Of a stretch of 7,553 nucleotides of DNA, positions 5,727 to 7,553 are shown one piece after another (position 1 is the first letter of the stretch; the number at the start of each line of letters is the position of its first letter). The notes below the pieces were generated by a model. The model worked only from the letters and a program-made list of their open reading frames with translations. It was not told the DNA's origin and searched no databases. This stretch comes from Candidatus Altarchaeales archaeon (lineage in GTDB: Archaea > Altiarchaeota > Altiarchaeia > IMC4 > SCGC-AAA252-I15). Position numbers and translations under genes: made by a program. Location: assembly GCA_014729705.1 (NCBI GenBank), contig WJJK01000131.1, positions 1 through 7,553 of the forward strand, in the 5' to 3' direction.

Positions 5727-5933
5727 ATGGATGAAATTAGATTCACCTTACGATTACCTATACAACTTCATAGGGCAATTGTTAGACTTGCTAAACGAAA
5801 CCATCGTTCAATGAATTCGGAGATTATCATTGCGATAGAGAGGGCTTTAGATGGAAACACAATTTCTGACAGCGGTATTCAAAATTCACAACCCCAGCAG
5901 TTGGCGCAAGAAAGTGTTGGACAAGACGATTAG
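5727..5933 (+). CDS. Arc-type ribbon-helix-helix transcriptional regulator
   Basis: This encodes 68 residues from ATG 5727. An upstream in-frame TTG at 5697 lies inside the promoter and is rejected. The fold matches the Arc family: a beta strand at residues 3-10 (EIRFTLRL) followed by Pro11, helix A (about 12-25) and helix B starting in SMNSEIIIAIERAL (28-41), close to Arc's SVNSEIYQRV. By alignment with Arc, Arg5, Thr7 and Arg9 would face the DNA. Such proteins bind palindromes as paired dimers, and the perfect inverted repeat between the divergent promoters immediately upstream is the obvious target, giving autoregulation together with control of the tracrRNA. Residues 42-68 (DSGIQNSQPQQLAQESVGQDD at the end) lie outside the fold and are encoded where the gene overlaps cas12. 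An antitoxin role is less likely since the downstream gene is a nuclease of the Cas12 type. Confidence 0.88.
   Translation: MDEIRFTLRLPIQLHRAIVRLAKRNHRSMNSEIIIAIERALDGNTISDSGIQNSQPQQLAQESVGQDD
5837..5844 (+). promoter_or_regulatory. Ribosome binding site for cas12 inside the regulator gene
   Basis: AGAGAGGG lies six bases before ATG 5851 and within the regulator's coding region. It fixes the cas12 start and confirms the long gene overlap. Confidence 0.8.
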
Positions 5934-7365
5934 GGAATACACAGCTAATGTCAAATCGTTGCTATTTTGGGCTGAAGCAAACCTGGAGCATCTTGAACAA
6001 AATGGGGTTAACAAGCGGGGGAAGTACACGGCTCGCACCTTACAGCAAATGCTTCCTCCCCCGGCCCAGGCAACGATGGCTTCTGCCTTGAAAGCCGGAT
6101 TAGTTAGCAATGTGGCTATGATGCTGGCCAGTTATCTATCTTTGAAAAATAGCGATAGCCAGGATACAACCGGATTCCCGAAAATCCTTGAAAAAAATGG
6201 TTTAGGGTATTCTTTGGCGTTGGATCGATTTACAAAACTCTACCTTGACAACGATGTTACAACTTCCAAAGAAGAGGCTGAAAGGGTAGAGGATGTAGCC
6301 AGGGCAGAATTAATGCGGCTCTCCAAAAACAAGTCTCTTCCAATCCACTTTTGTCGCAGCCGGGATTTTACCATCCTGGTTGACATCAAACAACAGAGGT
6401 TGTTTCTGTATCTAAAACTCACTTTAAGTGGTGACCCTGATAACCTGCAAACCAATATTGACGGTGAAAACTTGGTTGATATTTCAACTGGAGAGATTTT
6501 TACCAAACGATCTGGTGTTGGCGTCCTGTTTCCTCTTGAAGTCGGTAAAAAGGGCTGGCTTTACGATCAATTCATTGTCCCCTCTGTTAAACAAAGAGCG
6601 CACCCTAAAGCGGCTAAGTTAATCAGAAAAAACGATGAGTATTTTTTGCACGTTTCGTTTGCGTTCGATTGTCCGGATCCGTATGAACCTGAAAGCTATC
6701 TGGGTGTAGATCGGGGGGTTTTCTTTACGGCATCTTATGCTGTGGTAGATCAAACAGGTGCAGTAATAGATAAGGATCGACAACCTGATGGATATAGAGA
6801 TGCTAAAATCACAGCCGGCAAAAGAGTTCAGGACAAACAGCGCAAGGGTCAACGGGTAACCGCTAAAGACTATCGAGGTAAATACCTGGATAGCTTTTTG
6901 CATATTATTACTAATCGCTTGGTTGAAGTAGCGTTGCAGCATCAATCAATGATTGTGATGGAAAATTTGAATATCAGAATCCGGGGAAAATTTTATAAAT
7001 CGGCCTGGAAGAAACTTCATTGGATTGTAGAATACAAGGCTAAGTTGGCCGGAGTGCCAATTAAAAAGGGTGGTGTGTGGGCGGCTTACACTTCAAAGCT
7101 TTGTATTCATTGTGGGGAAATTGCTGATAGACCGGAACGGGATACAGTTGTTTGTTCTTATTGCGGCCATACTGAACACGCTGATGAGGCGGCGGCTGTT
7201 AATATCGCTCGTAGAGCAATGTATCGCAAAAAAGAGTGGGGTGGTACAGATAAGAAACCTGGAGATTGGCGGGCGTTTCACCGCAGCTTCGCAAATGAAG
7301 CGGGTTTTGTGACAAAAATTGATTTGCGACAAGAGAAGCGACTTGAACAATTGTCTTTGTTTTAA
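5851..7365 (+). CDS. Compact Cas12-like RNA-guided nuclease (type V effector)
   Basis: This encodes 504 residues, larger than a usual TnpB (about 350-450) and within the range of small Cas12 proteins. The C-terminal half is a RuvC nuclease with all three acidic residues: Asp287 in LGVDRGV, Glu371 in IVMENLNI and Asp445 in HADEAAAVNI. A zinc ribbon sits between RuvC-II and RuvC-III (Cys418, Cys421, Cys435, Cys438), preceded by the family hallmark VEYKAKLAGVPIKK...YTSKLCIHCG. The N-terminal 280 residues should hold the wedge and recognition domains, starting with FKIHNPSSWRKK, which supports ATG 5851 as the true start. With a guide, such enzymes bind and usually cut DNA. The usual DVNAA of TnpB is DEAAA here. 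A tracrRNA gene upstream and repeats downstream argue for CRISPR use rather than a transposon nuclease. The subtype is undetermined. Confidence 0.93.
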   Translation: METQFLTAVFKIHNPSSWRKKVLDKTIREYTANVKSLLFWAEANLEHLEQNGVNKRGKYTARTLQQMLPPPAQATMASALKAGLVSNVAMMLASYLSLKNSDSQDTTGFPKILEKNGLGYSLALDRFTKLYLDNDVTTSKEEAERVEDVARAELMRLSKNKSLPIHFCRSRDFTILVDIKQQRLFLYLKLTLSGDPDNLQTNIDGENLVDISTGEIFTKRSGVGVLFPLEVGKKGWLYDQFIVPSVKQRAHPKAAKLIRKNDEYFLHVSFAFDCPDPYEPESYLGVDRGVFFTASYAVVDQTGAVIDKDRQPDGYRDAKITAGKRVQDKQRKGQRVTAKDYRGKYLDSFLHIITNRLVEVALQHQSMIVMENLNIRIRGKFYKSAWKKLHWIVEYKAKLAGVPIKKGGVWAAYTSKLCIHCGEIADRPERDTVVCSYCGHTEHADEAAAVNIARRAMYRKKEWGGTDKKPGDWRAFHRSFANEAGFVTKIDLRQEKRLEQLSLF

Positions 7366-7378
7366 GAGGTGCTATAAT
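7351..7378 (+). promoter_or_regulatory. Likely promoter for the CRISPR array
   Basis: A consensus TATAAT (7373-7378) has TTGTCT (7351-7356, four of six consensus bases) 16 bp upstream. The -35 lies in the last codons of the nuclease gene. Transcription would begin near 7385 and pass through about 60 bp of AT-rich leader into the first repeat. Confidence 0.65.
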
Positions 7379-7389
7379 CGTTTCTAAGC

Positions 7390-7439
7390 CGTTTTTTGAC
7401 GATTTTTGGCCTGTGACAACCAGATTTTTTCAAAAAACG
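7390..7439. repeat. Inverted repeat in the array leader
   Basis: CGTTTTTTGA (7390-7399) and TCAAAAAACG (7430-7439) are perfect 10-bp inverted copies separated by 30 bp. They end four bases before the first CRISPR repeat. This could be a protein-binding site or a stem in the pre-crRNA leader. The right arm is not followed by a T-tract, so it is not a rightward terminator. Confidence 0.6.
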
Positions 7440-7442
7440 ATG

Positions 7443-7553
7443 GGTTTCAAGTGGGTGATTGGAGTGTAGGGGAGTGTGACTCACTCGAAAATGACAAAAA
7501 ATCATCTGTAAATTTGGTTTCAAGTGGGTGATTGGAGTGTAGGGGAGTGTGAC
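7443..7553 (+). CRISPR. CRISPR array: two identical repeats and one spacer, cut by the window end
   Basis: Two identical 38-base copies occupy 7443-7480 and 7516-7553. The functional unit is probably the 37 bases starting GTTTCAAG (7444-7480) and ending GTGTGAC. The 73-bp period leaves a spacer of 35-36 bases (7481-7515/7516) that is AT-rich and unlike the repeat. Repeat and spacer lengths fit type V arrays. The repeat is G/T-rich with little self-complementarity, so it should need a tracrRNA, and its last 21 bases match the two anti-repeats at 5518-5530 and 5654-5660. Two copies alone would be weak evidence; the tracrRNA match and the adjacent Cas12 make it convincing. The second copy ends on the last base of the window, so more units may follow. 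Confidence 0.88.

Noticed and set aside
5851..7365. Reading the nuclease as a TnpB of an IS200/IS605 or IS607 element
   Set aside because: The RuvC and zinc-ribbon motifs are shared with TnpB, but there is no TnpA or resolvase. I see no transposon end hairpins, the expected omega RNA overlapping the 3' end is replaced by a separate promoter and a repeat array, and a divergent RNA complementary to the repeat is present. Only a phylogeny can settle it fully.
5851..7365. Reading the nuclease as a catalytically dead TnpB-like repressor
   Set aside because: All three RuvC acidic residues and all four zinc-ribbon cysteines are present.
5727..7365. RHH gene plus downstream gene as a toxin-antitoxin pair
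   Set aside because: RHH proteins are often antitoxins, but the partner is a 504-residue Cas12-like nuclease with its own RNA components, not a small toxin.
7411..7417. A degenerate CRISPR repeat in the leader (ctgtgac)
   Set aside because: Only six bases resemble the repeat end, and the distance to the first repeat (26 bases) does not fit the 73-bp period.

Overview
This window is a piece of a bacteriophage or prophage genome. It carries tailed-phage packaging and head genes (terminase large subunit, portal) followed directly by what reads as a compact, phage-encoded type V CRISPR-Cas cassette. The promoters are sigma70-like, so the host is a bacterium. Two of them would start transcription on the first base of the start codon, which suggests a host that tolerates leaderless mRNAs. 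The sequence does not identify the host further.

Layout. Positions 2-1205 hold a run of small, tightly overlapping, mostly unrecognised genes on the + strand, closed by a rho-independent terminator (1223-1255). A new promoter (1272-1300) starts the packaging operon: a putative small terminase (1307-1873), an unrecognised beta-rich protein (1824-2264), the large terminase (2254-4035) and the portal (4004-5452). All four are joined by overlaps.

Positions 5483-7553 hold the most interesting part. From a pair of divergent, mirror-image promoters at 5678-5720, one transcript runs leftward for about 185 nt to a very strong terminator. It encodes no protein but carries two separate segments complementary to the CRISPR repeat, so it is best read as a tracrRNA. 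The other transcript runs rightward through a 68-residue Arc-type ribbon-helix-helix (RHH) regulator and then, after an 83-nt gene overlap, a 504-residue Cas12/TnpB-like nuclease with an intact RuvC triad and zinc ribbon. A further promoter at the end of the nuclease gene leads into an array of at least two identical 37-38 bp repeats with one 35-36 bp spacer. The array runs off the end of the window.

How it works together (inference): the RHH protein probably binds the palindrome formed by the two back-to-back -35 elements and so controls tracrRNA and nuclease together. The tracrRNA pairs with the last 21 nt of the repeat in two pieces to form the guide for the nuclease. No cas1, cas2 or cas4 is present in the window. 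The effector subtype cannot be assigned from sequence alone.
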